Origin: Halobaculum gomorrense | GTDB lineage: Archaea; Halobacteriota; Halobacteria; Halobacteriales; Haloferacaceae | Assembly: GCF_900129775.1 (NCBI RefSeq) | Contig: NZ_FQWV01000002.1 | Location: forward strand, 372,001-436,000 | Reading direction: 5' to 3' | DNA: 64,000 nt | Shown: positions 25,668 to 33,958 of the stretch, one piece after another | How the letters are laid out: each line of letters begins with the position of its first letter | How positions within the stretch are numbered: the first letter of the stretch is position 1 | The notes under the pieces: model-generated | What the model saw: only the letters and a program-made list of their open reading frames with translations | Told to the model about the DNA's origin: nothing | The model's database searches: none | Translations under genes and position numbers: made by a program

Positions 25668-26009
25668 TTACTGCTGGTAGCGCCGCTCGTCGCTGCGCTC
25701 GGGGTAGCCACCGGCGCCGCCGGTCCCGTCGGCGCCCCCGGTCATCTCGTCGTACGTCATCCCAGACAGGTACTCGTCGTACGTCACGTCGAACGCCTGC
25801 CGGAGGTGGAAGTCGAGGTCGCCGGTGTCGAGCGTCCGCCGGAACAGCGCGTGGATCCCTCGCCGAATCAGCTCGTCGCGGTCAGTGCCCAGCGCCGCCG
25901 CGAGCAGCGACAGCTCGTGTTTCGTCTCGCGGTCGAAATCGACCGCGATCTCGTCGTCGAGATCGCCGTACTCCGCGGTGATTGCGTCGTCGAGGTCGTC
26001 GAGGCTCAC
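25668..26009 (-). CDS. Small acidic protein, possible ribbon-helix-helix
   Basis: A 113-aa protein. Residues 20-58 (EIAVDFDRETKHELSLLAAA, then DRDELIRRGIHALFRRTL) have the strand-helix-helix pattern of a CopG/ribbon-helix-helix DNA-binding unit. The C-terminus is Gly/Tyr-rich. It is divergent from mutY, with 119 bases between starts. The RHH reading is inference from pattern only. Confidence 0.65.
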   Translation of the reverse strand: MSLDDLDDAITAEYGDLDDEIAVDFDRETKHELSLLAAALGTDRDELIRRGIHALFRRTLDTGDLDFHLRQAFDVTYDEYLSGMTYDEMTGGADGTGGAGGYPERSDERRYQQ

Positions 26010-26128
26010 GGTGGGTGGGTGTCGCGGCCGGCGGAAACCGGTTGCGCTCTGGCTCGGCCTCCCTCGCCGAGCGCGACCGCCGACCCGGGACCGTCAGCGC
26101 TTTTCGCCCGGCGACCCCCGACCCGGTA

Positions 26129-27043
26129 ATGAGCGCACACCTCCCCGACGACCGCGACGCGGTGCGGGAGGCGCTGATCGCGTGGTACGAGACCGATCAC
26201 CGCGAGTTCCCGTGGCGGCGAACCGACGACCCCTACCGGATCCTCGTCTCGGAGGTGATGAGCCAGCAGACGCAGCTCTCGCGGGTTGAAGAGGCGTACG
26301 CCGACTTCCTCGACCGCTGGCCTGCGGTGGCGGATCTCGCGGCGACTGAGCGCGGCGCGGTGGTCTCGTTCTGGTCGGGCCATTCCCTCGGCTACAACAA
26401 CCGCGCGAAGTACCTCCACGAGGCGGCCACGCAGGTCGTCGACGAGTACGACGGGGAGTTCCCGACCGACCCCGAGAAACTGCAGGAGCTGATGGGCGTC
26501 GGCCCGTACACCGCGAACGCGGTCGCGTCGTTCGCGTTCGACAACGGCGACGCGGTAGTCGACACGAACGTGAAGCGGGTGCTCCACCGCGCGTTCGGCG
26601 TCCCCGACGACGACGACGCGTTCGAGGCGGCCGCGAGCGACCTCATGCCCGACGGCGAGTCGCGCGTCTGGAACAACGCGATCATGGAACTGGGCGGGGT
26701 CGCCTGCGGCCAGTCGCCGCGCTGCGACGAGGCGGGCTGTCCGTGGCGCCGCTGGTGTCGCGCATACGAAACCGGGGACTTCACGGCGCCGGACGTGCCC
26801 GAACAGCCGAGCTTCGAGGGGAGCCGGCGGCAGTTCCGCGGGAAGGTCGTGCGCGCGCTGGGGAATCACGACGAGCTGACCCTCGACGAACTCGGCCCGC
26901 GCATCCGGGTCGACTACGCGCCCGACGGCGACGGCGAGGGGAGCGAGGACTGGCTCCGTGGACTCGTGGGCGACCTGGCGGACGACGGTCTCGTCGAGGT
27001 CACGGAGACGGAGGAGGGAACCGCGGTTCGGCTTCGGCGGTAG
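26129..27043 (+). CDS. mutY: A/G-specific adenine DNA glycosylase MutY
   Basis: Removes adenine mispaired with 8-oxoguanine in base excision repair. The 304-aa protein has the MutY catalytic Glu42 in SEVMSQQTQL, the helix-hairpin-helix LMGVGPYTANAVASFAF with catalytic Asp145 in VVDTNVKRVL, and four iron-sulfur cysteines. Their spacing is C-x5-C-x4-C-x5-C rather than the bacterial C-x6-C-x2-C-x5-C. The bacterial NUDIX-like C-terminal domain is missing; instead the last 80 residues look like a small winged-helix unit. The start ATG (MSAHLPDDRD) follows GGTA and fits the family. Confidence 0.92.
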   Translation: MSAHLPDDRDAVREALIAWYETDHREFPWRRTDDPYRILVSEVMSQQTQLSRVEEAYADFLDRWPAVADLAATERGAVVSFWSGHSLGYNNRAKYLHEAATQVVDEYDGEFPTDPEKLQELMGVGPYTANAVASFAFDNGDAVVDTNVKRVLHRAFGVPDDDDAFEAAASDLMPDGESRVWNNAIMELGGVACGQSPRCDEAGCPWRRWCRAYETGDFTAPDVPEQPSFEGSRRQFRGKVVRALGNHDELTLDELGPRIRVDYAPDGDGEGSEDWLRGLVGDLADDGLVEVTETEEGTAVRLRR

Positions 27044-27110
27044 CGCGACCGTCACCCCGTCCCGGGACGAACGTGGCACGGAGTGACCCGGAGGCCGTCG
27101 ACCGTAATTC

Positions 27111-27118
27111 GTTTATTC
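27111..27118 (+). promoter_or_regulatory. TATA-like box for the 48-aa zinc-ribbon protein
   Basis: GTTTATTC about 26 bases before the ATG at 27140; spacing fits a leaderless transcript. Confidence 0.55.
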
Positions 27119-27139
27119 GAGGTGCCCCGCCGAGGTTGT

Positions 27140-27286
27140 ATGCCCATCTGCCAGAACTGCGAATCGTTCGTGACCGAGCGATACGTGAAGGTGTTCGAGC
27201 CGGAGGATATCGCCCGGCCCCGCGCGTGCCCCCACTGCGAGGACATGGTCCGGCGTGGGAAGGAGGTCCGCGCAAAAAAGAACTGA
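27140..27286 (+). CDS. DUF7563-like small zinc-ribbon protein
   Basis: A 48-aa protein with two CxxC knuckles, CQNC (residues 4-7) and CPHC (30-33), consistent with one zinc ribbon. It ends with a basic Lys-rich tail (RRGKEVRAKKN). Small zinc-finger proteins of this kind are frequent in haloarchaea and some affect biofilm or motility; a specific role is not known for this one. A good TATA-like box supports expression. The DUF number is from memory. Confidence 0.8.
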   Translation: MPICQNCESFVTERYVKVFEPEDIARPRACPHCEDMVRRGKEVRAKKN

Positions 27287-27370
27287 GTCGGCACCGATCA
27301 GCCGCCTGGTCTCTCTGCCGCCGATCTCTTCGTTCTCACCTCGCTTGCAGACCCCGAACGTCCCCGTCGA

Positions 27371-28333
27371 TCAGGGTTCGATCACGAGCTTCCCGAGGAA
27401 GCTGTCTTCCATCACTGCGACCTGGGCCTCCGCGGCGCCCTCGAGGTCGTAGCTGTGGGCGACTTCGATCGTGATGTCCTCGCCCCACAGCGACCCGATG
27501 TCCGCGAGCGCGTCCGCGAGGCTCGGCGTGTTGAACATCGACATGAGCTGGAGGTTCAGGTCCTTGCCGCGCGCGGCCGACGACTGCGGGAACCCGATCT
27601 GGGGGTCGTTCTCGCCGATGCCGACGACGCGACACCCCTGTGCGGCGACCTCGGCGTCGAAGCCGAGGTACTCGTCGAGCCGGTGGTCGAGGATCACGTC
27701 GACCCCGTCGCCGTCGGCGGCGGCGACGACCGCCTCCGCGAGGTCGTCGCGGTTGTAGTCGAGCACCGCATCGGCGCCCAGTGCCGCGACCTCGTCGTGG
27801 TAGCTCTCGGCGGCAGTGGCGATCACGTGCGCGCCGGTCGCGGCGGCGACCTTCACCGCCGCGTGGCCGACGCCGCCGGAACCGCCGTGGATCAGCACCG
27901 TCTCGGCGGGACGCAGGGTCGCGTGCTGGACGAGCGCCCGCCAGGCGGTGACGGCGGCGACGCCCGCGCCGCCGGCGGCGACGAGGTCGGCGTCGTCGGG
28001 CAGTACCGCGATCCGATCGTCGGGGACCGCGACGTACTCGGCGTAGCCGCCGGGCATCGCCCCCGACAGGCCGGTCGCGAACGCCCTGTCGCCCGCGGCG
28101 ATCCCTTCGACGGCGTCGCCGACCTCGACGGCCGTGCCGGCGGCGTCGACGCCGGGGACCGCGGGCAGGCCGTACGGCTCGTAGGAGCCCTCGCGGAAGT
28201 ACGTGTCGACGGGGTTGACGCCCGCCGCTGCGACCTCGACGATCACCTCATCGGGGGCCGGCTCCGGCCGGTCGACCTCGTCCACCTGGAGCACCGATTC
28301 GTCGCCGTGTTCGTGGAAGCGGACTGCGCGCAT
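27371..28333 (-). CDS. NADPH:quinone reductase-like MDR dehydrogenase
   Basis: A 320-aa medium-chain dehydrogenase/reductase of the zinc-free quinone oxidoreductase type. It opens MRAVRFHEHGDESVL, has the GroES-like fold up to about residue 120 (AGVNPVDTYFREGSY), and the Rossmann motif HGGSGGVGHAAVKVA near residue 150. No structural zinc Cys cluster is present. It would reduce quinones or enones with NADPH in the cytoplasm. It converges on the zinc-ribbon gene. Confidence 0.9.
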   Translation of the reverse strand: MRAVRFHEHGDESVLQVDEVDRPEPAPDEVIVEVAAAGVNPVDTYFREGSYEPYGLPAVPGVDAAGTAVEVGDAVEGIAAGDRAFATGLSGAMPGGYAEYVAVPDDRIAVLPDDADLVAAGGAGVAAVTAWRALVQHATLRPAETVLIHGGSGGVGHAAVKVAAATGAHVIATAAESYHDEVAALGADAVLDYNRDDLAEAVVAAADGDGVDVILDHRLDEYLGFDAEVAAQGCRVVGIGENDPQIGFPQSSAARGKDLNLQLMSMFNTPSLADALADIGSLWGEDITIEVAHSYDLEGAAEAQVAVMEDSFLGKLVIEP

Positions 28334-28432
28334 GGGCGATACGTCCACCCGGGCCGACTTAACTCCGGGCGGCAGCGGAGCCGGTCGGTGCGGTGACGGC
28401 GCGGCGGCGGAACCGACGCGGCGGGTCGAGCG

Positions 28433-28469
28433 GTGACATCCTTCCCGGCGTACACGCCGGGGCTTCCCG
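28433..28469 (+). mobile_element. Solo right-end-like remnant of an IS200/IS605 (IS1341-type) element
   Basis: GTGACATCCTTCCCGGCG, a TACA loop and CGCCGGGGCTTCCCG match the conserved end seen after tnpB genes of haloarchaeal IS605-type elements, as I recall it. The stem is CCCGGCG/CGCCGGG (28444-28450 with 28455-28461). No tnpB or tnpA frame is present nearby. It could be a deletion remnant, or a solo unit related to a TnpB guide RNA scaffold. It lies in the divergent gap between the quinone reductase gene and a small membrane protein gene. Confidence 0.55.
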
Positions 28470-28529
28470 TACCGCAGGTGAGATAGCCGACCGGTGGAGT
28501 GAAATCGTCCCCCGCGGTAGCGGTCGGAT

Positions 28530-28820
28530 ATGTCTCTCCGGCACGCCGGCGCGACGCTGTTCGGCACCGGGCTGCTCGTCTGCACGGCATTGCTCGTGAC
28601 CGTCGGCCCGGCCGCGGCGACGACGCTCGTGGCCTGTCCCGGTCCGGAACGACTCGCCGAGTTCGCCGTGACTGGGGTGCGGACGTGGCCACCGACGCTG
28701 ACGTACACCGACGGCTGCAACGCCATCGTCCTCCGACCGTCGGTGCTGTGGTCGGCCGTCGCCGCCGCGGTCGGGCTCGCGCTGGCGGGTGTCGGGCAGG
28801 CGCTCGTCCAGCGGACGTGA
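28530..28820 (+). CDS. Small hypothetical membrane protein with two TM helices
   Basis: A 96-aa protein with an N-terminal hydrophobic helix (GATLFGTGLLVCTALLVTVG), a short external loop holding two cysteines (VACPGPERL and YTDGCNAI) that could form a disulfide, and a C-terminal helix (LWSAVAAAVGLALAGVGQAL). No family recognised. It begins 60 bases after the IS605-end-like hairpin. Confidence 0.65.
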   Translation: MSLRHAGATLFGTGLLVCTALLVTVGPAAATTLVACPGPERLAEFAVTGVRTWPPTLTYTDGCNAIVLRPSVLWSAVAAAVGLALAGVGQALVQRT

Positions 28821-28821
28821 G

Positions 28822-28871
28822 CGAGGAGGCGACCCGGCGCTGCGAACGAGGAGGCGACCCGGCGCTGCGAA
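28822..28871. repeat. Two perfect tandem copies of a 25-base unit
   Basis: CGAGGAGGCGACCCGGCGCT plus GCGAA occurs at 28822-28846 and again at 28847-28871. It lies directly after the stop of the small membrane protein and upstream of the sucC promoter. Probably a slippage duplication. Confidence 0.85.
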
Positions 28872-28899
28872 CGGACGCGAACGCGACCGGAATCGGCGG

Positions 28900-28908
28900 G
28901 ATTTAACC
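28900..28908 (+). promoter_or_regulatory. TATA-like box of sucCD
   Basis: GATTTAACC about 30 bases before the sucC ATG at 28934; leaderless or very short leader. Confidence 0.5.
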
Positions 28909-28933
28909 CCCCGAGTGGCTGCTATCCACACGC

Positions 28934-30079
28934 ATGAAACTTCACGAATATCAAGCGAAGCAGATCTTCGCCGACGCCGGGATCCCGACCCCGGACTCGC
29001 GGCTCGCGTCCACCGTCGACGAGGTCATGGACGCGGTCAACGAGATCGGCTACCCGGCGGCGATCAAGGCTCAGGTCCACGTGGGCGGGCGTGGCAAGGC
29101 CGGGGGCATCGAGATCGCCACGAGCGAGGCGGAGGCGCGCGAGGCCGCCGAGTCCATCCTCGGGATGGACCTCAAGGGCTACACCGTCGACAACGTCCTC
29201 GTCGAGGCCGGCGTCGACTTCGAGAACGAGCTGTACGTCGGGATCACGATGGACCGCGGCGAGGGCGAGCCCGTCGCGATGGTGTCGACCGAGGGCGGCG
29301 TCGACATCGAGTCGGTCGCCGAGAAAACGCCCGAGAAGATCGCTCGCGAGCACATCGACCCTGCGTTCGGCCTGCACCCGTACCAGGCCCGCAAGGTCGT
29401 CTTCGAGGCCGGCATCCCGGCGGACGTGGCGATGGACGTGGCGTCGATCCTGGGGACCCTCTATGACCTGTACGAGTCGAAAGACGCCTCCGAGATCGAG
29501 ATCAACCCCGTCATGATCACCTCGGATCGCGAGGTCGTCGCCGCGGACGCGGTGATGAACATCGACGAGGACGCGCTGTTCCGCCAGCCCGAGCTGGCCG
29601 AGATGGAAGACGAGGCCGCCGAAGACGACTTGGAGGCCAAAGCCAACGAGTACGGCTTCGACTACGTCCGCCTGTCGGGTAACGTCGGCATCATCGGCAA
29701 CGGCGCGGGGCTGGTGATGACGACGCTCGACCTCGTCGACTACTACGGCGGCGAGCCCGCTAACTTCCTCGACATCGGCGGCGGCGCCAAGGCCGAGCGC
29801 GTCACGCACGCCCTGGACATGGTGTTCGCCGACGAGAACGTCGATTCGGTCGTGTTCAACATCTTCGGCGGGATCACCCGCGGCGACGAGGTCGCAAAGG
29901 GGATCAACGAGGCGCTGGCGGGGTTCGACGAGATCCCCAAGCCGGTCGTCGTCCGCCTCGCGGGGACGAACGCCGCCGAGGGAATGGAGATCCTCAACAA
30001 GGACCTCGTGCAGGTCGAAGGCACCCTTGAGGACGCGGTCCAACGTGCAGTGAAGAACGCTGAGGAGGTAGAAGCATGA
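28934..30079 (+). CDS. sucC: Succinyl-CoA ligase (ADP-forming) beta subunit
   Basis: Citric-acid-cycle enzyme subunit that binds nucleotide and forms succinyl-phosphate-linked intermediates with SucD. The 381-aa protein has the ATP-grasp N-terminus ([20 protein letters not shown]), the nucleotide loop [13 protein letters not shown] and the C-terminal CoA-ligase domain ([28 protein letters not shown]). Length is typical. It overlaps sucD by four bases (ATGA), so they are co-translated. Confidence 0.97.
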   Translation: MKLHEYQAKQIFADAGIPTPDSRLASTVDEVMDAVNEIGYPAAIKAQVHVGGRGKAGGIEIATSEAEAREAAESILGMDLKGYTVDNVLVEAGVDFENELYVGITMDRGEGEPVAMVSTEGGVDIESVAEKTPEKIAREHIDPAFGLHPYQARKVVFEAGIPADVAMDVASILGTLYDLYESKDASEIEINPVMITSDREVVAADAVMNIDEDALFRQPELAEMEDEAAEDDLEAKANEYGFDYVRLSGNVGIIGNGAGLVMTTLDLVDYYGGEPANFLDIGGGAKAERVTHALDMVFADENVDSVVFNIFGGITRGDEVAKGINEALAGFDEIPKPVVVRLAGTNAAEGMEILNKDLVQVEGTLEDAVQRAVKNAEEVEA

Positions 30080-30945
30080 GTATCTTCGTCGACGACGACA
30101 CCCGGGTCGTGGTGCAGGGCATCACGGGCGGGGAAGGCAAGTTCCACACCGAACAGATGCTGGCGTACGGCACGAACGTCGTCGCGGGCGCGGTGCCCGG
30201 GAAGGGCGGTCAGGAAGTCACCGGCGTCCCAGTCTACGACACCGTCGACGAGGCCGTCGACGCCGAGGACGCCGACGCCTCCGTCGTGTTCGTCCCGCCG
30301 GCGTTCGCCGGCGACGCCGTCTTCGAGGCGCTCGACACCGACCTCGACCTCGTCGTCGCCATCACCGAGGGCATCCCCACCCAGGACATGGCCAAGGTGA
30401 ACAAGCGCCTCTCGGAGGTCGACACCCGCCTCATCGGGCCGAACTGTCCGGGCATCATCACCCCCGGCGAGGCGAAGCTCGGCATCCTCCCGGGCAACAT
30501 CTTCGAGTCGGGCGACGTGGGGCTGGTCTCGCGCTCCGGGACCTTGACGTACCAGGTCGTCTCCAACCTCACCGAGCGCGGTATCGGCCAGACGACCGCC
30601 ATCGGCATCGGCGGCGACCCGATCATCGGCACCTCCTTCGTCGACGCGCTGGAGGCGTTCGAGGCCGACCGGGACACGAAGGCCGTCGTCATGTGCGGCG
30701 AGATCGGCGGCGAGGACGAGGAGCAGGCCGCCCGCTACATCGCACAGAACATGGACACGCCCGTCGCCGGCTTCATCGCCGGGCGCACCGCCCCGCCGGG
30801 CAAGCGCATGGGCCACGCCGGCGCCATCGTCTCCGGCTCCGGCACCGGCACCGCCGAGTCGAAGATCGGCGCGCTCAACGACGCGGGCGTCCCCGTCGGC
30901 GACACGCCTAACGAGGTCGCCGACCACATCGAGGACTTCCTCTAG
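30076..30945 (+). CDS. sucD: Succinyl-CoA ligase alpha subunit
   Basis: Binds CoA and carries the phosphohistidine of succinyl-CoA synthetase. The 289-aa protein has the CoA-binding Rossmann domain ([19 protein letters not shown]), [14 protein letters not shown], and the active-site histidine in [12 protein letters not shown]. Second gene of the sucCD operon. No further co-directional gene follows closely. Confidence 0.97.
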   Translation: MSIFVDDDTRVVVQGITGGEGKFHTEQMLAYGTNVVAGAVPGKGGQEVTGVPVYDTVDEAVDAEDADASVVFVPPAFAGDAVFEALDTDLDLVVAITEGIPTQDMAKVNKRLSEVDTRLIGPNCPGIITPGEAKLGILPGNIFESGDVGLVSRSGTLTYQVVSNLTERGIGQTTAIGIGGDPIIGTSFVDALEAFEADRDTKAVVMCGEIGGEDEEQAARYIAQNMDTPVAGFIAGRTAPPGKRMGHAGAIVSGSGTGTAESKIGALNDAGVPVGDTPNEVADHIEDFL

Positions 30946-31296
30946 ACGCTCCCGTTCTCCGGTCCCCGTTTTCTCACCCGTCGTCGACGCCGAGCGCCGC
31001 CCGCAGTTCCGCTCGCGTCACGGTCTCGGCGTTCGTCGCTTCGCCGTCCCCACTCCCGCCGTAGCCGACGCCGGTGGCGACGAGCGCGACGTGCGCACCG
31101 ACATCCACCGCACCGGCATCCACCGCACCGACGATGTCGCGAGTGGTCGCCGCGGCCGCCGGCGGGAGCGGAGTTCATCGCCACCGATCCCCGTGCCGTA
31201 TGCCATCTTTCCACGTTCGGGAACGACGGACTCTTTCGTGTGAGTCGTGAACCGCGACGTAGCTCCGACAGCACCGCTGTCGCGAGTCCCGCTCTC
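30946..31296. other. Intergenic region after sucD
   Basis: About 350 bases. It holds a minus-strand gene remnant (30974-31171, listed separately), a GCATCCACCGCACCG-type direct repeat near 31101-31131, and the upstream region of the surface-protein gene. No intact gene is seen. Confidence 0.5.
30974..31171 (-). pseudogene. Remnant of the C-terminus of a threonine-synthase-like PLP enzyme
   Basis: A 65-codon open stretch without a start codon, preceded at once by an in-frame TGA. It reads PPAAAATTRDIVGAVDAGAV, then HVALVATGVGYG and ends TRAELRAALGVDDG. Pro/Ala-Ala-x-Thr followed by a helix, an Asp-x-G-x-HVAL strand and TGxG is the ending of threonine synthase and related beta-family PLP enzymes. 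The N-terminal 300 or more residues are gone. The assignment rests on motif memory, so it is tentative. Confidence 0.5.
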
Positions 31297-31920
31297 ATGA
31301 ACGCACGCAACGCACTCCCCGCGCTCGCACTGCTCTCCGTGCTGGTCGGCGCGGTCGCCCTCGCGGGCGGCCTCGCCGCCGGCACCGCAACCGCACAGAC
31401 CGCCAACTCTTCGGCCGACATCTCCTTCAACGACCAGGTCGGCGTCGAGGAGGTCACCGTCGCCGAGGTGACGCTCCCTGAAGGCGGCTTCGTCGCCGTC
31501 TACAACTCTTCGGGCGGCCTCGTCGGCGCCTCCGCGTACCTGGAGGCCGGCACCCACGAGAACGTCACGGTCGCCGTCTCTCCGGCGTTCTCGCGCAGCC
31601 AGGTCGTCGTCGCGGAGGCCCACCGCAACAACGGCTCGGAGTCGTTCAACGCCTCCGCCGATCTCGCGTACACGAACGAGAATGCCCAGGCCGTCGCCGA
31701 CACGGCGTACGTCGCCACCGAGGAGTTCTCGCGCACGACCGCGACGGCGACTGAGACCGCCACCGCGACGGAGCCGCCGACCGGGACCGCCGCGACCACG
31801 GCGAGTGACGGCGGCGACGCGACGGCGACCGACTCCGCCACCGAGACGAGCGGCCCCGGCTTCACCGCCGTCGCCGCCCTCGTCGCGCTCGTCGGCGCGG
31901 CGCTGCTGGTCCGCCGGTAA
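31297..31920 (+). CDS. Secreted surface protein with DUF7282-like domain and PGF-CTERM anchor
   Basis: A 207-aa exported protein: signal peptide (ALLSVLVGAVALAGGLAAGT, residues 9-33), one beta-sandwich domain of about 105 residues (FNDQVGVEEVTVAEVTLPEG, with GGFVAVYNSSGGLVGAS), a Thr/Ala-rich, probably glycosylated linker, and a C-terminal tripartite signal: PGF, a TM helix (AVAALVALVGAALLV) and a terminal RR. This is the substrate signature of archaeosortase A, which would cut it and attach lipid. N-glycosylation sequons (NSS, NVT, NGS, NAS) are present. Ligand or role unknown. Confidence 0.88.
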   Translation: MNARNALPALALLSVLVGAVALAGGLAAGTATAQTANSSADISFNDQVGVEEVTVAEVTLPEGGFVAVYNSSGGLVGASAYLEAGTHENVTVAVSPAFSRSQVVVAEAHRNNGSESFNASADLAYTNENAQAVADTAYVATEEFSRTTATATETATATEPPTGTAATTASDGGDATATDSATETSGPGFTAVAALVALVGAALLVRR

Positions 31921-32058
31921 CGTACCGTCGCCGCTCCGACCGACCGGCAGACGCCGATTTTATGGTCGATTCCGTCGGTTCCGCCCTGCTTCGGATGCGG
32001 TGCCGGGACCGCCGGGACGGAACGCGGGATTGAACCCTCGCGGCGCCGAATCGAGCGT

Positions 32059-32685
32059 ATGACCGACGACGCCGCGGCCGACGAGTCGACCCGCGACGGC
32101 GACGAGGACGCGAGCGGCGCCGACGCCCGCGACGACGAGTGGCTCGCTCGGATCCGCGAGATGCGCGCCGAAAAAAATGAGTTCCTCGCGAGCGACCCGC
32201 AGTCGCCCGTCGACCCGGCGCTGCGCGACGATTTCGACGGCCTCGACTACTTCGACCCGGACCCGGCGTACCGCGTCGAGGCGGCCGTCGAGGTGCACGA
32301 CGACCCCGACACCGTCGAGTTGACCGTGCGCAACGGCACGGCCGAGCGGTTCCACCGCGTGGCGACGTTCTCGTTCACGCTGCCGAACGCCGAGGGCGAG
32401 CCGGTCGAGGAGACGCTGGAGGCGCTACGTGCGGAGGGGTCGGCCACGTTGTTCGTCCCCTTCCGGGACAAGACGACGGGCCAGCAGACGTACGACGGTG
32501 GGCGGTACATGGACCTGCATCCGGACGGCGACCTGGCCGACATCGACGCGGTGACGCTCGATTTTAACCTCGCGTACACGCCCTTCTGCGCGTTCGCGGA
32601 CGCGTTCGCCTGCCCGCTGCCGCCGACGGAGAACTGGCTGGAGGTGGCAATCCCGGCCGGCGAGCGCGGCCCCGAGATCGCCTGA
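32059..32685 (+). CDS. DUF1684 domain-containing protein
   Basis: A 208-aa soluble protein with a disordered acidic N-terminus (about 30 residues), then the DUF1684 fold: RIREMRAEKNEFLASDPQSP, FVPFRDKTTGQQTYDGGRYM and DFNLAYTPFCAFADAFACPLPPTENWL. These motifs are diagnostic for the family, which occurs in bacteria and haloarchaea and has no proven function. The Cys pair near the end is family-typical. Confidence 0.9.
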   Translation: MTDDAAADESTRDGDEDASGADARDDEWLARIREMRAEKNEFLASDPQSPVDPALRDDFDGLDYFDPDPAYRVEAAVEVHDDPDTVELTVRNGTAERFHRVATFSFTLPNAEGEPVEETLEALRAEGSATLFVPFRDKTTGQQTYDGGRYMDLHPDGDLADIDAVTLDFNLAYTPFCAFADAFACPLPPTENWLEVAIPAGERGPEIA

Positions 32686-32784
32686 GCCGGCGAGCGTGCG
32701 CTCGGCTGCGGCGACGGCGGCTTCGCTCGCGGCGCGACCGGTCGAAAAGTAACTCTTAGTACGCGCGAGGTGCCACCGACGCCC

Positions 32785-32961
32785 ATGCAACGAGACGTGG
32801 TCCTCGGCGGGATCCTCATGCTGGTCGGCACCGCGCTGTTCTTCCCGAGCGTCGCACCGCAGTCCGGGCAGCTCGCGACGTGGGCGCTGGTCCCGGCGGC
32901 GGCGCTGCTTACGTACGGGACGTACCTCATCGGCACCAGCGAACGCGGTCGCGCCGTCTGA
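32785..32961 (+). CDS. 58-aa membrane protein
   Basis: Two hydrophobic helices (VVLGGILMLVGTALFF and ATWALVPAAALLTYGTYLI) joined by a short polar turn, with a basic C-terminus. A TATA-like CTCTTAG near 32752 lies 30 bases before the ATG. Likely a real small membrane protein; no family recognised. It ends at the start of a hexanucleotide repeat. Confidence 0.7.
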   Translation: MQRDVVLGGILMLVGTALFFPSVAPQSGQLATWALVPAAALLTYGTYLIGTSERGRAV

Positions 32962-33026
32962 ACGGGAACGAAAACGAAAACGAGAACGAAAACGAAAACG
33001 AAAACGGAAACGAAAAACGAAAACCA
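32961..33026. repeat. Imperfect (AACGAA)n hexanucleotide microsatellite; probable T-tract terminator for the minus strand
   Basis: About ten imperfect AACGAA units. On the minus strand this is a run of GTTTTC units located after the stop of the HpcH aldolase gene. Archaeal terminators are T-rich, so it may end that transcript. It also separates two converging genes. Confidence 0.75.
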
Positions 33027-33067
33027 GAATCGCGACCGCCGATCCCGATCCGATCCCGAGCGCGCAC

Positions 33068-33901
33068 TCAGTTCTCTCGGCTCTCGTCGTACCGTGTCAG
33101 CGCCGCCTCAGCGCCGCCTGCGACGTAGCCCGCGTCGACGCCGACGATCTGGTAGTCGTACCCCAGGTCGGCCCACTCGTCGACCTCCCGAAGCGAGGTC
33201 GCCAGGGTGCCGACCGGCACCTCGCTGTCCGCCAGCACCGACTCGACGGCCGCGCGGAACCGCTCGGCCTCGTACTCGCCGAAGATGCCCAGGTCCGCCG
33301 AGAGGTCCGCCGGGCCGACGAGCAGCGCGTCGAGTCCGTCGACGGCCGCGATCTCCCCGGCGTTCTCCACCGCCGCCTCGGTCTCGATCTGTGCGATCGC
33401 GGCGACGCGGTCGTTCGCCCGCTCGTAGTAGCCGTCGAGGTCGCGCCCGTACGCCGAGGCGCGCGTCCCCGCGACGCCGCGGCGGCCCTCGGGCGGGTAT
33501 CGAACGGCGTCGACGAACGACTCGGCCTGCGCAGCCGTGTTCACCTGCGGCGCCATCACGCCCGCCGCGCCGGTGTCGAGGACGCGCTTGATGCGGACGT
33601 GGTCGTTCCACGCGACGCGGACCACGGCGGCCGTGTCGGCGGCCGCCGCCCGCTCGGTGTCGCCGCGGCCGCGGTCGCCGCTCCCGGCGCCGTCGCGTGC
33701 GTTCGCGGCGTCGACCGCGCGGACGGCCGCCTCGACGGATTCGAGTCCCGTCGGGGCGTGTTCGGTGTCGATCACGACGAAGTCGGCGTCGGTGAGCGCG
33801 AGCTGTTCGGCGAGCTGTGGCGACGGCGTCGACAGCCAGTGACCGGCGGGGCTCTCGCGGAGCGTCGCACGCAGTCCCGCGACGCCGGGGTCGTCACTCA
33901 T
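33068..33901 (-). CDS. HpcH/HpaI aldolase family protein
   Basis: A 277-aa class II pyruvate-type aldolase. Motifs: GHWLSTPSPQLAEQL, the FVVIDTEHAPTG metal site, VVRVAWNDHVRIKRVLDTGA, GVMAPQVNTAAQAE, GTRASAYGRDLD, QIETEAAVEN with the metal-binding Glu, and LLVGPADLSADLG. Likely splits a 4-hydroxy-2-oxoacid to pyruvate and an aldehyde with a divalent metal. A low-complexity insert (about residues 68-88) is unusual. A T-rich microsatellite follows the stop. Confidence 0.9.
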   Translation of the reverse strand: MSDDPGVAGLRATLRESPAGHWLSTPSPQLAEQLALTDADFVVIDTEHAPTGLESVEAAVRAVDAANARDGAGSGDRGRGDTERAAAADTAAVVRVAWNDHVRIKRVLDTGAAGVMAPQVNTAAQAESFVDAVRYPPEGRRGVAGTRASAYGRDLDGYYERANDRVAAIAQIETEAAVENAGEIAAVDGLDALLVGPADLSADLGIFGEYEAERFRAAVESVLADSEVPVGTLATSLREVDEWADLGYDYQIVGVDAGYVAGGAEAALTRYDESREN

Positions 33902-33958
33902 ATGAACCACTCCTCGCCGACGGGACATCAACTCCACACAACCCCCGTTCGACTGCCG

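Noticed and set aside
28370-28530. A tnpB gene attached to the IS605-end-like hairpin
   Set aside because: No frame with TnpB motifs lies on either side.
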